Shown here: positions 16,721 through 24,622 of the stretch, piece after piece | Position numbering within the stretch: position 1 is the stretch's first letter | Layout of the letters: each line of letters opens with the position of its first letter | Assembly: GCF_004795915.1 (NCBI RefSeq) | Contig: NZ_CP039253.1 | Span: forward strand, 4,181,501 to 4,245,500 | Length of the DNA: 64,000 nt | Direction of reading: 5' to 3' | Source: Rhodococcus sp. PAMC28707 | GTDB lineage: Bacteria > Actinomycetota > Actinomycetes > Mycobacteriales > Mycobacteriaceae | The notes under the pieces: model-generated | Seen by the model: only the letters and a program-made list of their open reading frames with translations | What the model was told of the DNA's origin: nothing | Database searches by the model: none | Made by a program: the position numbers and the translations under genes

Positions 16721-17893
16721 TCAGCGCGCAGCCAGTCGCCACAGCGACGTCGTCTCGCGAGAGCGTGCAGCGTGGAAGAGATCGTCGGTATCGCGCGCAC
16801 GAGAATGCGTCGGCGCGGTGTCTGTTTTGCCGAGTACTTCCAGGCCTGCGCGGTCGATTGCCGCGAGGAGATCCTCGCGTGTGGCGAGTCCGAGGAGTTC
16901 GGCCAGATCGGAGATCACCAGCCAGGCCTCGCCGCCGGGTTCGAGATGCTTGGGAAGCCGATCCAGGAAAGCACGCAGCATGCGGCTTCCCGGGTCGTAG
17001 ATCGCGTGTTCTATCCCCGAGGTCGGCTTCGTGGGGATCCACGGCGGATTGCACACTACGAGCGATGCGCGTCCGGCAGGAAAGATGTCGGTGAGCTGCA
17101 CGTCGACGCTGTCGGCGAAACCCAGTCGCTCGAGATTGGAGGTGGCGCACGCAACCGCCCGTGGGTCCCGATCCGTCGCGACGATGTCGGTGACACCGCG
17201 CCGTGCCAGGACGGCAGCCAAAACGCCTGTGCCGGTACCGATATCGAAGGCCGTGGTCGTTCCGTCGGGAAGGGGAGTGTCTGCTACCAGCTTTATGTAT
17301 TCGCCACGCAGTGGCGAGAAGACGCCGAAGTGTGGCTCGATGGTGGCGTCCAGTGCGGGAATGCGAACACCCTTGCGTCGCCATTCGTGCGCACCGATGA
17401 GACTGAGAAGTTCTCGAAGAGAGAGCAGCGACGGCATCGAAGCCTCGCCGTAGACCTCACGTGCGGCTTGAGCGACGTCGGGGGCTCTGCCGTAATTCAG
17501 AACAAAATTGGAATCGAGTTCGACGAGCAGCATTCCGAGAGTGCGCGCCCGCCGGGCCTGATCCTGGCGGTGGAGATGAAAGTCCTCTGCCGGAGTAGAC
17601 GACGGCTTTCGCGTCCGCGGCTCGGCCCTGCGGGTGATCGCCTTCAACAATTGGCGTGCATTGTTGAAATCGCCTCGCCATAGTAAGGACTCACCGATCG
17701 ACGCGCGTTTGTACGCAACGTCAGCGGTGATGTCGTCGCCGATAATGTGAATGGCCTTGGGCGGCGGAGCGTTGTTCTCCGAACGCCACCGCGCCGAGCG
17801 CTCCTGCCCGTTCTCGGTCCACACGACCATCGTGCCCTCGGGCTCTGAGAGTCCGCGATCTTTCGAAGAGAGGGTGGTTGGGTCGACGATCAT
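16721..17893 (-). CDS. Class I SAM-dependent methyltransferase with NPPW motif
   Basis: A 390-residue protein from ATG 17893. Residues 1-160 are an N-terminal region without a clear fold assignment. The SAM site is TAFDIGTGTGVLAAVLARRG (about residue 215), the acidic loop is IVATDRDPRAV, and the catalytic motif is VVCNPPWIP (about residue 284). NPPY/W enzymes methylate planar amide or amine nitrogens in proteins or nucleic acids (PrmC, RsmC, RlmG types). The long N-terminal part and the late position resemble RlmG/RsmC-like enzymes, but the substrate is not known. It converges with the TAXI gene (18 bp apart). Confidence 0.82.
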   Translation of the reverse strand: MIVDPTTLSSKDRGLSEPEGTMVVWTENGQERSARWRSENNAPPPKAIHIIGDDITADVAYKRASIGESLLWRGDFNNARQLLKAITRRAEPRTRKPSSTPAEDFHLHRQDQARRARTLGMLLVELDSNFVLNYGRAPDVAQAAREVYGEASMPSLLSLRELLSLIGAHEWRRKGVRIPALDATIEPHFGVFSPLRGEYIKLVADTPLPDGTTTAFDIGTGTGVLAAVLARRGVTDIVATDRDPRAVACATSNLERLGFADSVDVQLTDIFPAGRASLVVCNPPWIPTKPTSGIEHAIYDPGSRMLRAFLDRLPKHLEPGGEAWLVISDLAELLGLATREDLLAAIDRAGLEVLGKTDTAPTHSRARDTDDLFHAARSRETTSLWRLAAR

Positions 17894-18104
17894 GCTTTCG
17901 CGCTTTCGAGCGGCCGCGTTGTGGCTGCGACGTTGAGCTGGTTCACAGGGCCCTTTCGGTTGAATTCAAGTCAACCACAACGACCCGATTCGGCCCGCCC
18001 AGCGACGCCGCGAATCACTGGTCGCGACGGCCGAGGCTCGGGCATCGGCGCGTTCGTCTACCATTCCCGACGTAGATCGAACTCTGGACGGAAGGCGTCA
18101 CGCT

Positions 18105-18983
18105 GTGATCACCGGAAGCATCGTTGCAATTGTCACGCCTATGACCGATAGCGGCGAAATCGACCATGCATCGTTCGCTGAACTAGTCGAGCGCCAGGTC
18201 ATTGGCGGAACGTCGGCGATTGTTGCAGCTGGAACAACCGGCGAATCGTCGACGCTCTCGGTGGCCGAGCACACCGAGATCATTCGAGAAACCATCAACG
18301 TGGTTGCCGGGCGGATTCCGGTCATCGCGGGGACCGGCGCGAATTCGACGTCCGAGGCGATTCACCTCACCCGGGCTGCCAAGGCCGCCGGAGCCGATGG
18401 TGCGCTGCTGGTCACCCCGTACTACAACAAGCCCCCGCAAGAGGGTCTGTACCGACACTTCCGTGCGGTCGCCGAAGCCGTCGACATCCCTCAGTACCTG
18501 TACAACGTCCCCTCGCGTACGGGGTGCGACATGCTGCCCTCGACCGTCTCCAGGCTCGCGGAGATCCCGAACATCGTCGGCTTGAAAGAAGCTGCGGGCG
18601 ACCTGGACCGCGTCCGCGAATTGGTTGCTCTCGAACTCGGAGACTTCGCGTTGTATTCGGGTGACGACGGGACGGCCAGGGCCAGCATGTTGGCCGGGTT
18701 CCACGGCAACATCTCGGTGACCGCGAACGTAGCGCCTGAGGCGATGGCTCGGATGTGTGCAGCTGCGCTGGCCGGTGACTCCGAAGGTGCGTCGGAGATC
18801 GATGCGAAGCTCGTCGGCCTGCACACGGCCCTGTTCGCCGAACCGAACCCCATTCCGGTGAAGTGGGCGCTGGCGGAGATGGGATTGATGCCCGGAGGCA
18901 TCAGGCTTCCTCTGGTTCCGCTCGACGAGTGGCATTACGAGGACGTTCGGGCAGCGCTTCGTACTGCGGGTTTGCTGGCCTGA
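18105..18983 (+). CDS. dapA: 4-hydroxy-tetrahydrodipicolinate synthase, proteobacterial type
   Basis: A 292-residue aldolase with a GTG start. It condenses pyruvate with aspartate semialdehyde in lysine and diaminopimelate synthesis. The Schiff-base Lys161 is in IVGLKEAAGDL. Thr44 and Thr45 (GTTGE), Tyr107, Tyr133 and Arg138 (YNVPSRTG) sit at exactly the E. coli numbers, and the length is also 292. The opening MITGSIVAIVTPM matches the E. coli form much better than the remembered mycobacterial DapA. It is probably an acquired extra copy rather than the housekeeping actinobacterial gene. The following hydrolase may belong to the same transcript. Confidence 0.88.
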   Translation: MITGSIVAIVTPMTDSGEIDHASFAELVERQVIGGTSAIVAAGTTGESSTLSVAEHTEIIRETINVVAGRIPVIAGTGANSTSEAIHLTRAAKAAGADGALLVTPYYNKPPQEGLYRHFRAVAEAVDIPQYLYNVPSRTGCDMLPSTVSRLAEIPNIVGLKEAAGDLDRVRELVALELGDFALYSGDDGTARASMLAGFHGNISVTANVAPEAMARMCAAALAGDSEGASEIDAKLVGLHTALFAEPNPIPVKWALAEMGLMPGGIRLPLVPLDEWHYEDVRAALRTAGLLA

Positions 18984-19072
18984 CGCTCGATCGGCGTGGG
19001 TTGCAACGTGGAAGCAACCTGCGCGGATTTAGGTTCGGTGTCCGAGTTCCGAGCATCCAGGAGGATGTAAGA

Positions 19073-19666
19073 ATGACCGACAACGTGACGCTTCGCCAAC
19101 TGACCGGAATGCCCGACGCGCCCTCTGCGCTCGCCGATTCGGCCTTGATCATGATCGATCTTCAAAACACTTACACCCAGGGTGTCTTGGAACTCGTCGG
19201 GGTTCAACCTGCATTGGATGCCGCTGCCGACCTGCTCGAGCGGGCCCGCAGCGCTGGTATTCCGATCTTTCACATCATGCACGACGCTGGGGTAGGAAGC
19301 CCGTACGACATCAGCGCCGATATCGGTCAGATCGTCGAGCGAGTCGCTCCCCGCGGCGATGAATCGGTGATCGTGAAGAACTACCCGAACTCATTCGTCA
19401 GCACCGACCTCGACGAGAGGTTGCGTGCGCTCGGAGTGGAAAATCTGCTGCTCGCCGGATTCATGACACACATGTGCGTCAACTCCACCGCCCGGGGAGC
19501 GTTCAGTCTGGGCTACAGTCCTACAGTCGTCGCCAGCACCACGGCCACCCGATCGTTGCCCGGTGCGGGCGGCGTCGAAGCCGGCGCACTCCAGGCCGCG
19601 AGCTTGGCGTCGATCGCAGATCTGTTCGGCGTCGTCGCCCCGGACGTGGCAGCAATCCCGGACTGA
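19073..19666 (+). CDS. Isochorismatase-family cysteine hydrolase
   Basis: A 197-residue hydrolase. ATG 19073 follows a strong AGGAGG site. The catalytic triad is Asp29 (LIMIDLQNTY), Lys102 (VIVKNYPNSF) and Cys135 (AGFMTHMCVNSTAR), and the cis-peptide region precedes the Cys. Members hydrolyse isochorismate, nicotinamide or N-carbamoyl compounds. The MTHMCVNSTAR segment is shared with bacterial hydrolases of unknown substrate, so the substrate is open. A weak hairpin (GGTTGC/GCAACC, 18999-19019) separates it from dapA 90 bp upstream. Confidence 0.88.
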   Translation: MTDNVTLRQLTGMPDAPSALADSALIMIDLQNTYTQGVLELVGVQPALDAAADLLERARSAGIPIFHIMHDAGVGSPYDISADIGQIVERVAPRGDESVIVKNYPNSFVSTDLDERLRALGVENLLLAGFMTHMCVNSTARGAFSLGYSPTVVASTTATRSLPGAGGVEAGALQAASLASIADLFGVVAPDVAAIPD

Positions 19667-19724
19667 CGTTCAGCCGGTTCGCGTCGAGATCCAAAAACGC
19701 CGCATCAGAACACGACGGTGGTAG

Positions 19725-22700
19725 TCAGTACACGTCCCGCACGTAACGCTTTTCTGCCGCCAATGCTTTGACGTAGGCCTCCGCGCTGGCGGGCGCGAGT
19801 CGACCATGTTGAGCAACAACGCCTTTCAGCGCACTGTCGACATCTTTTGCCATTCGTGAAGCATCGCCGCATACGTAGAAGTGCGCACCGCACTGGAGCC
19901 ACTCCCACAGCTGCGCACCATGTTCGCTCATTCGATCCTGCACGTAGACCTTCGCGCTCTGATCACGCGAGAAAGCCAGATCAAGCCGTGTCAACGACCC
20001 GTCGTCGAGCATCGTGGTCAGTTCCTCGCGATAGTAGAAGTCCGTGGAGGCATGCTGTTCGCCGAAGAACAACCAGTTCGGTCCGGTGTGTCCGCGTGCT
20101 CGGCGCTCGTGCAGGAATGCGCGGAACGGGGCGACGCCGGTTCCGGGCCCGACCATGATCATCGGCGCGGCCGGGTCCTCCGGTGGTTTGAAGTGCGCCG
20201 ACTTCTGCACGAAAATGCTGACGTCCTCACCTTCGGCGTGATCGGCCAGATACGTCGAGCAGACACCACGTCGAGGGACACCATGGATGTTGTAGCGCAC
20301 TGTGGACACTGTCAGCTGCACTTCGCGCGGATTCTCCTTAGGACTCGACGAGATCGAATACAGCCGCGGCTGAAGCGGTTTGAGGACACTGAGCCATTCG
20401 TCGATCCCCGCCTGCACCGGAAGGTGCGTGAGGACGTCGACCGCCTGACGGCCCCAGATCCAATCCTGCAGGTCTTTCTTGCTCTCCGGCATCAACAAGC
20501 GTTCCAGATCGTCGTCGTGCGTGCGGGAATGGACGAACTTCAACAGATCCGGGGAGATTTTCGCGATCTCCAACCGCTCGCGTAGGGCGTTGCGAAGCGG
20601 CATTGCATTGTGCCCGGCAATGTCTACGACGCGCTCGCCGTCGAGCCCGGTCAGCTCGAGCCACTCGTCCACCAGTGCAATGCTGTTGCGCGGCCACACA
20701 CCGAGCGCATCGCCTGCCTCGTAGCTCAACGTGCCGTCGGGAAGGTGGAATCCGAATTGGCGGACATCCTTTAGCGAACCGGTTGCCGTCAGAACAGTGT
20801 TGCGCACCAGAGCCGTTGCCAGCGGTGCCTTCTTACCGTAGGTAGGGACCATCTCGACCGTGGTTCCAGCGGAGGTGACGGGTTCCGCCGGCGGCGTGCC
20901 CAATTTGGACACCACGCGATCCAGCCACACCGACGCCGCTTCCTCGAATTCCGGCTCGCAATCGACGCGTCCCACCAGACGCTGCGCACCCAGTTCGGCG
21001 AATCGACTGTCGAGACGTCGACCGTTCCCGCAGAAATTTTCGTAGCTCGAATCACCCAAGGCGAGAACAGCGAATCTGTTTCCGGACAGATCAGGAGCGG
21101 AGTCACCGGACAGACCGTCGAGGAAGGACGTGCCGTTGTCCGGGGCGTCACCGTCGCCCGTAGTACTGCTGATCAGGAGCACATCGCGGTATCGCACCAG
21201 CTCGGTTGGTGCGAAGTTCTCCATGACGTGCTCTTCCACGAGAAGACCACTCGACCGGAGATGCTCGACGCAGCTGGACGCGAATTCTTCTGCCGTCCCT
21301 GTCTGGGAAGCCCACAGTACGAGTATCGGTGGTTCGCCATTGTCATTGTCATTGCTGGCCGAGTCGAGGGGAACGGGTGTCTGCGGCGTCGCAGTCGTGG
21401 CGCTGCGTGAGAACAAGCCGGCGAGCATGCCGCCGATCCAGGCGTGAGTTTCTGCGGACAACGGCGTCGTCGTCGGCAGAGTGGGAACTCCTGCGGCACT
21501 ACGGCCGGCGTCCGTCCGTAATCCGGCCAACAGGCCCGCCACATAACGCTGCTCGATCAGCGGAAGGGGCAGCGACGGCCCGGAAACTTCGCCCACGAGG
21601 TCGGCAAAGGCGTCGATCGGTGACAAGGCATTTCCTCCGTACTCAGGGCCGGAATGCGACTGTGATTGCGCTGCAGGAACCTTCGTCAAAGTGACCGCAC
21701 AGATCTTGAATTCCGGCTGCTGTGAGAACGGATCGACCGCGTCGTTGGTCACCGCATTGATCGAAAGGTATTCACCGAACGAATCGTTCCAGTGGAACGG
21801 TGCGAAGCAGTCACCCGGCCTCACCCGGTCGCTGACGAGCGCGGGCAATACCGCCCGACCGCGACGCGACGCGACCTCGATTCGGTCACCTGACTCGCAG
21901 CCGAGGCGCTCGGCGTCGCGCGGATGGATCTCGACGAACGGACCCGGGTTGAGCTTGTTGAGCTTCGCTACTTTCCCGGTCTTGGTCATCGTGTGCCACT
22001 GATGTTGCAGCCGGCCGGTATTGAGCAGGAAGGGATAGTCGTCGTCGGGCATCTCAGCCGGTGACATCGATGGTCGGGCGAAGAACTGGGCCCGACCGGA
22101 TGGCGTGGGAAAGGACAGGCGCGGTGTACTGCCATCGTCGAGCGTGCGCAGAGGTTGACTGACGCCGTCGTTGAGGTATCTGATCGGGTGGCGATCCTCG
22201 CCGTCGTCCGGCGGGCAGGGCCACTGCAGCGGTGTTGTACGGAGTCGCTCGTAGGTGACGCCGCGTAAGTCGTATCCGGTCTTGGGGTTGGAGAACTCCT
22301 TGATCTCTTCGAATATCTCCTCTGCGCACGAATAGGTGAACGCATCGGAGTAGCCGAGTTCGCACGCCATCAGCGCGATGATCTGCCAATCCGGCAGTGC
22401 TTGGCCGGGAGCGTCGACGGCCTTCTGGAACAGAGTGAGATTCCGTTCGGAATTGATCATGACGCCCTCGCACTCGGTCCACAGGGCCGCCGGAAGGATG
22501 ACGTCGGCATAGCCGTTGGTTTCCGTGTCGGCGAATGCGTCCTGGGTGATCACCAATTCGGCCCGCTCGAGACCGGCGATGACCGTCTTTCGATTAGCAA
22601 CCGACGCAACAGGGTTGGTGCAGATGATCCAACATGCCTTGATCTCCCCGTCGGCTATCCGGGAGAACAGGTCGATGGTGCCCGCACCGACATCGGTACG

Positions 22701-23897
22701 CAGCGTGCCTGGTGGGAGGTTCCACTTGTTCTCGACGAAGGCGCGGTCCTCGTCGACCAACACTGTCCGCTGGCCGGGAAGCCCCGGTCCCATGTAACCC
22801 ATTTCGCGGCCGCCCATGGCGTTCGGTTGGCCGGTGAGCGAAAACGGTCCGCTTCCACGCTTACAGATCGCACCGGTCGCCAAGTGCAAATTGACCAGGG
22901 CATTGGTGTTCCACGTCCCGTGCGTCGACTGATTGAGTCCCATTGTCCAGCAGCTCATCCAGTTCTCGGCCTCGCCGATCCACCGTGCGACCGTGTACAG
23001 ATCGGCTTCCGGGATACCAGTCTTGGCACTCACGCGAGTCGGGGTGTAGTCGGCCAGGAAGCCCTCCATCACGTCCCAGCCGTCGGTGAACTCGGCGATG
23101 AACCGGTCGTCGGTCAGCCCCTCCGCGAGCAGGATGTGCAGCACTCCGTTGAGCAGGTCCAAATCCGTCCCCGGAGCGAGCTGGAGATGAAGGTCGGCTT
23201 TGTCGGCAGTCGCGTTCCGCCGGGGGTCGACGACGATCAACTTCGCGCCTCGCTTGACGCGGTCCATCATCCGCAGAAACAGAATTGGGTGACAGTCGGC
23301 CATATTCGCCCCGGTCACCAAAAAGACATCGGCATGATCGAAATCCTCGTACGACCCGGGCGGCCCGTCCGCACCAAGCGAGAGCTTGTAACCGGTGCCC
23401 GCGCTCGCCATACAGAGGCGAGAGTTCGATTCGATCTGATTGGTTCCGATGAAACCCTTGGCCAACTTGTTGGACAGATACTGCGCCTCGATGGACATCT
23501 GCCCCGAGACATACAGGGCAAAAGCGTCGGGACCGTGCTCGTCGATCAGCGCGCGCAGCTTCCGCGCCGTTCGCTCGATCGTTTTTCTCGTGTCCGCCGG
23601 TTGCGGATCATCGCCGCGATCGGCCCGTACACGCGCGGCGTCGAGCCGTCCGGGCGCAGCGAGCATGTCCGACGTCGTCGAGCCCTTGGTGCAGAGTCGA
23701 CCGAAATTGGCAGGGTGGGACTTGTCGCCGACCGATGTGGTGACTATCGAGGGTAGATCCGGGCGTTGTTCGATCTGGAGTTTCATGCCGCAACCCACAC
23801 CGCAGTACGCGCACACCGTCTTGACGGAATGCGCGAATACGGAGGTATCGATGGGCTTCGCTGACACGACTCCCACGATGCGCACCGGACGATTCAC
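19725..23897 (-). CDS. Assimilatory nitrate reductase fused to CysJ-like diflavin reductase
   Basis: A 1390-residue fusion. Residues 25-740 are a molybdopterin oxidoreductase. Cys29, Cys32, Cys36 and Cys69 bind a 4Fe-4S cluster, Cys162 (SNSRLCMASAG) is the Mo ligand of NasC/NapA-type nitrate reductases, and residues 620-735 are the dinucleotide-binding domain. Residues 760-835 resemble the N-terminal linker of sulfite reductase flavoproteins. Residues 857-1000 are a flavodoxin (WASQTGTAEEFA, LALGDSSYENFCG). Residues 1020-1235 bind FAD (RLYSISSSP) and 1245-1390 bind NADPH (GPGTGVAPFRAF). NADPH can thus reduce nitrate in one chain. No nitrite reductase or nitrate transporter is beside it. GTG start. 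Confidence 0.93.
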   Translation of the reverse strand: MNRPVRIVGVVSAKPIDTSVFAHSVKTVCAYCGVGCGMKLQIEQRPDLPSIVTTSVGDKSHPANFGRLCTKGSTTSDMLAAPGRLDAARVRADRGDDPQPADTRKTIERTARKLRALIDEHGPDAFALYVSGQMSIEAQYLSNKLAKGFIGTNQIESNSRLCMASAGTGYKLSLGADGPPGSYEDFDHADVFLVTGANMADCHPILFLRMMDRVKRGAKLIVVDPRRNATADKADLHLQLAPGTDLDLLNGVLHILLAEGLTDDRFIAEFTDGWDVMEGFLADYTPTRVSAKTGIPEADLYTVARWIGEAENWMSCWTMGLNQSTHGTWNTNALVNLHLATGAICKRGSGPFSLTGQPNAMGGREMGYMGPGLPGQRTVLVDEDRAFVENKWNLPPGTLRTDVGAGTIDLFSRIADGEIKACWIICTNPVASVANRKTVIAGLERAELVITQDAFADTETNGYADVILPAALWTECEGVMINSERNLTLFQKAVDAPGQALPDWQIIALMACELGYSDAFTYSCAEEIFEEIKEFSNPKTGYDLRGVTYERLRTTPLQWPCPPDDGEDRHPIRYLNDGVSQPLRTLDDGSTPRLSFPTPSGRAQFFARPSMSPAEMPDDDYPFLLNTGRLQHQWHTMTKTGKVAKLNKLNPGPFVEIHPRDAERLGCESGDRIEVASRRGRAVLPALVSDRVRPGDCFAPFHWNDSFGEYLSINAVTNDAVDPFSQQPEFKICAVTLTKVPAAQSQSHSGPEYGGNALSPIDAFADLVGEVSGPSLPLPLIEQRYVAGLLAGLRTDAGRSAAGVPTLPTTTPLSAETHAWIGGMLAGLFSRSATTATPQTPVPLDSASNDNDNGEPPILVLWASQTGTAEEFASSCVEHLRSSGLLVEEHVMENFAPTELVRYRDVLLISSTTGDGDAPDNGTSFLDGLSGDSAPDLSGNRFAVLALGDSSYENFCGNGRRLDSRFAELGAQRLVGRVDCEPEFEEAASVWLDRVVSKLGTPPAEPVTSAGTTVEMVPTYGKKAPLATALVRNTVLTATGSLKDVRQFGFHLPDGTLSYEAGDALGVWPRNSIALVDEWLELTGLDGERVVDIAGHNAMPLRNALRERLEIAKISPDLLKFVHSRTHDDDLERLLMPESKKDLQDWIWGRQAVDVLTHLPVQAGIDEWLSVLKPLQPRLYSISSSPKENPREVQLTVSTVRYNIHGVPRRGVCSTYLADHAEGEDVSIFVQKSAHFKPPEDPAAPMIMVGPGTGVAPFRAFLHERRARGHTGPNWLFFGEQHASTDFYYREELTTMLDDGSLTRLDLAFSRDQSAKVYVQDRMSEHGAQLWEWLQCGAHFYVCGDASRMAKDVDSALKGVVAQHGRLAPASAEAYVKALAAEKRYVRDVY

Positions 23898-23942
23898 GTC
23901 GATGACGCATCAGTTAGCCCGACGTGACGTTGTCCTCACAGA

Positions 23943-23986
23943 GACATTGCAGTGATGGTGAAGCGACATTGCAGTGAGGGTGAAGC
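23943..23986. repeat. 22-bp tandem direct repeat between nitrate reductase and padR
   Basis: Two copies, 23943-23964 and 23965-23986, differ at one base (TGATGG versus TGAGGG). The core is TTGCAGTGA(T/G)GGTGAAGC. The 22-bp period is about two helical turns, so two protein molecules would sit on the same DNA face. The repeat is upstream of both divergent promoters and is a candidate activator site. Confidence 0.65.
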
Positions 23987-23991
23987 GGATT

Positions 23992-24023
23992 TTGACACCA
24001 TTAAGTACTCGTGCAAGAGTACT
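23992..24023 (+). promoter_or_regulatory. padR promoter with perfect dyad operator
   Basis: TTGACA (23992-23997) is a consensus -35 box. AGTACTC (24004-24010), 6 bp, then GAGTACT (24017-24023) is a perfect 7-bp dyad covering the expected -10 region (24015-24020) just before the GTG at 24027. This is a likely autoregulatory PadR site with a leaderless transcript. Confidence 0.65.
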
Positions 24024-24026
24024 CGC

Positions 24027-24602
24027 GTGTCTTCGATCCGATTGTTCATTCTCGGCTCGTTCGCGCAACGAGGCGAGATGCATGGTCATCAACTTCGTCT
24101 CTTGGCCGAAGAAGAGCATGTGCAGATGTGGACAGATATTTCGGTGGGGGGCCTCTACGGTGCATTGAAGAGACTTCATGCCGAGGGTCTGATCGCCGAT
24201 GTGCGGACCGAGCAGGACGGAAATTTCCCAGCCCGGCAGGTGTATGCGATCACCGATCGTGGACGCGAGCAGCTGCGAGCCTTGCAAAGCGAGGGCCTGT
24301 CCAACTTCGTCCTTCGTCCCGACCCGTTCGACTTGGCTTTGACCAGGCTCGACCCCGACCGGCTCGACCACTTACCCGAGGTGATCGCAGAACGGGTCCG
24401 ACTGTTGAACGAACTCCTTCGGACCACCGTCGATGCGAACGAACAAGCGCATCCGTATCTGACGTTGGCCGAAACCTACGCGCTCGAGCACCGCGAACAT
24501 CGTCTGCGGTCAGAGATCGAATGGCACGAAGGATTCGTTGCTGCATTACCGGGCATTCTCGCCGACGAACGACACCGAATTCACCCCCCACTTCCCACCT
24601 GA
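24027..24602 (+). CDS. PadR-family regulator
   Basis: A 191-residue regulator from GTG 24027, which begins VSSIRLFILGSFAQRGEMHGHQLR, the PadR opening. The winged helix (residues 1-85) contains ISVGGLYGALKRLHAEGLI and the wing QVYAITDRGREQLRAL. The C-terminal half (about 100-190) is helical and holds the dimer and ligand part, as in subfamily 2 (VirR-like) proteins. The start lies beside a perfect dyad. The DHA2 efflux gene follows 20 bp later and is the likely target: effector binding would release the repressor and raise efflux. Confidence 0.88.
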   Translation: MSSIRLFILGSFAQRGEMHGHQLRLLAEEEHVQMWTDISVGGLYGALKRLHAEGLIADVRTEQDGNFPARQVYAITDRGREQLRALQSEGLSNFVLRPDPFDLALTRLDPDRLDHLPEVIAERVRLLNELLRTTVDANEQAHPYLTLAETYALEHREHRLRSEIEWHEGFVAALPGILADERHRIHPPLPT

Positions 24603-24622
24603 ACACAGAACAGCGAGACAAG

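Noticed and set aside
22401-23756. Open frame of about 450 codons on the plus strand opposite the nitrate reductase gene
   Set aside because: It is an antisense shadow of a high-GC gene; its translation has no family pattern and the opposite strand is a clear enzyme.
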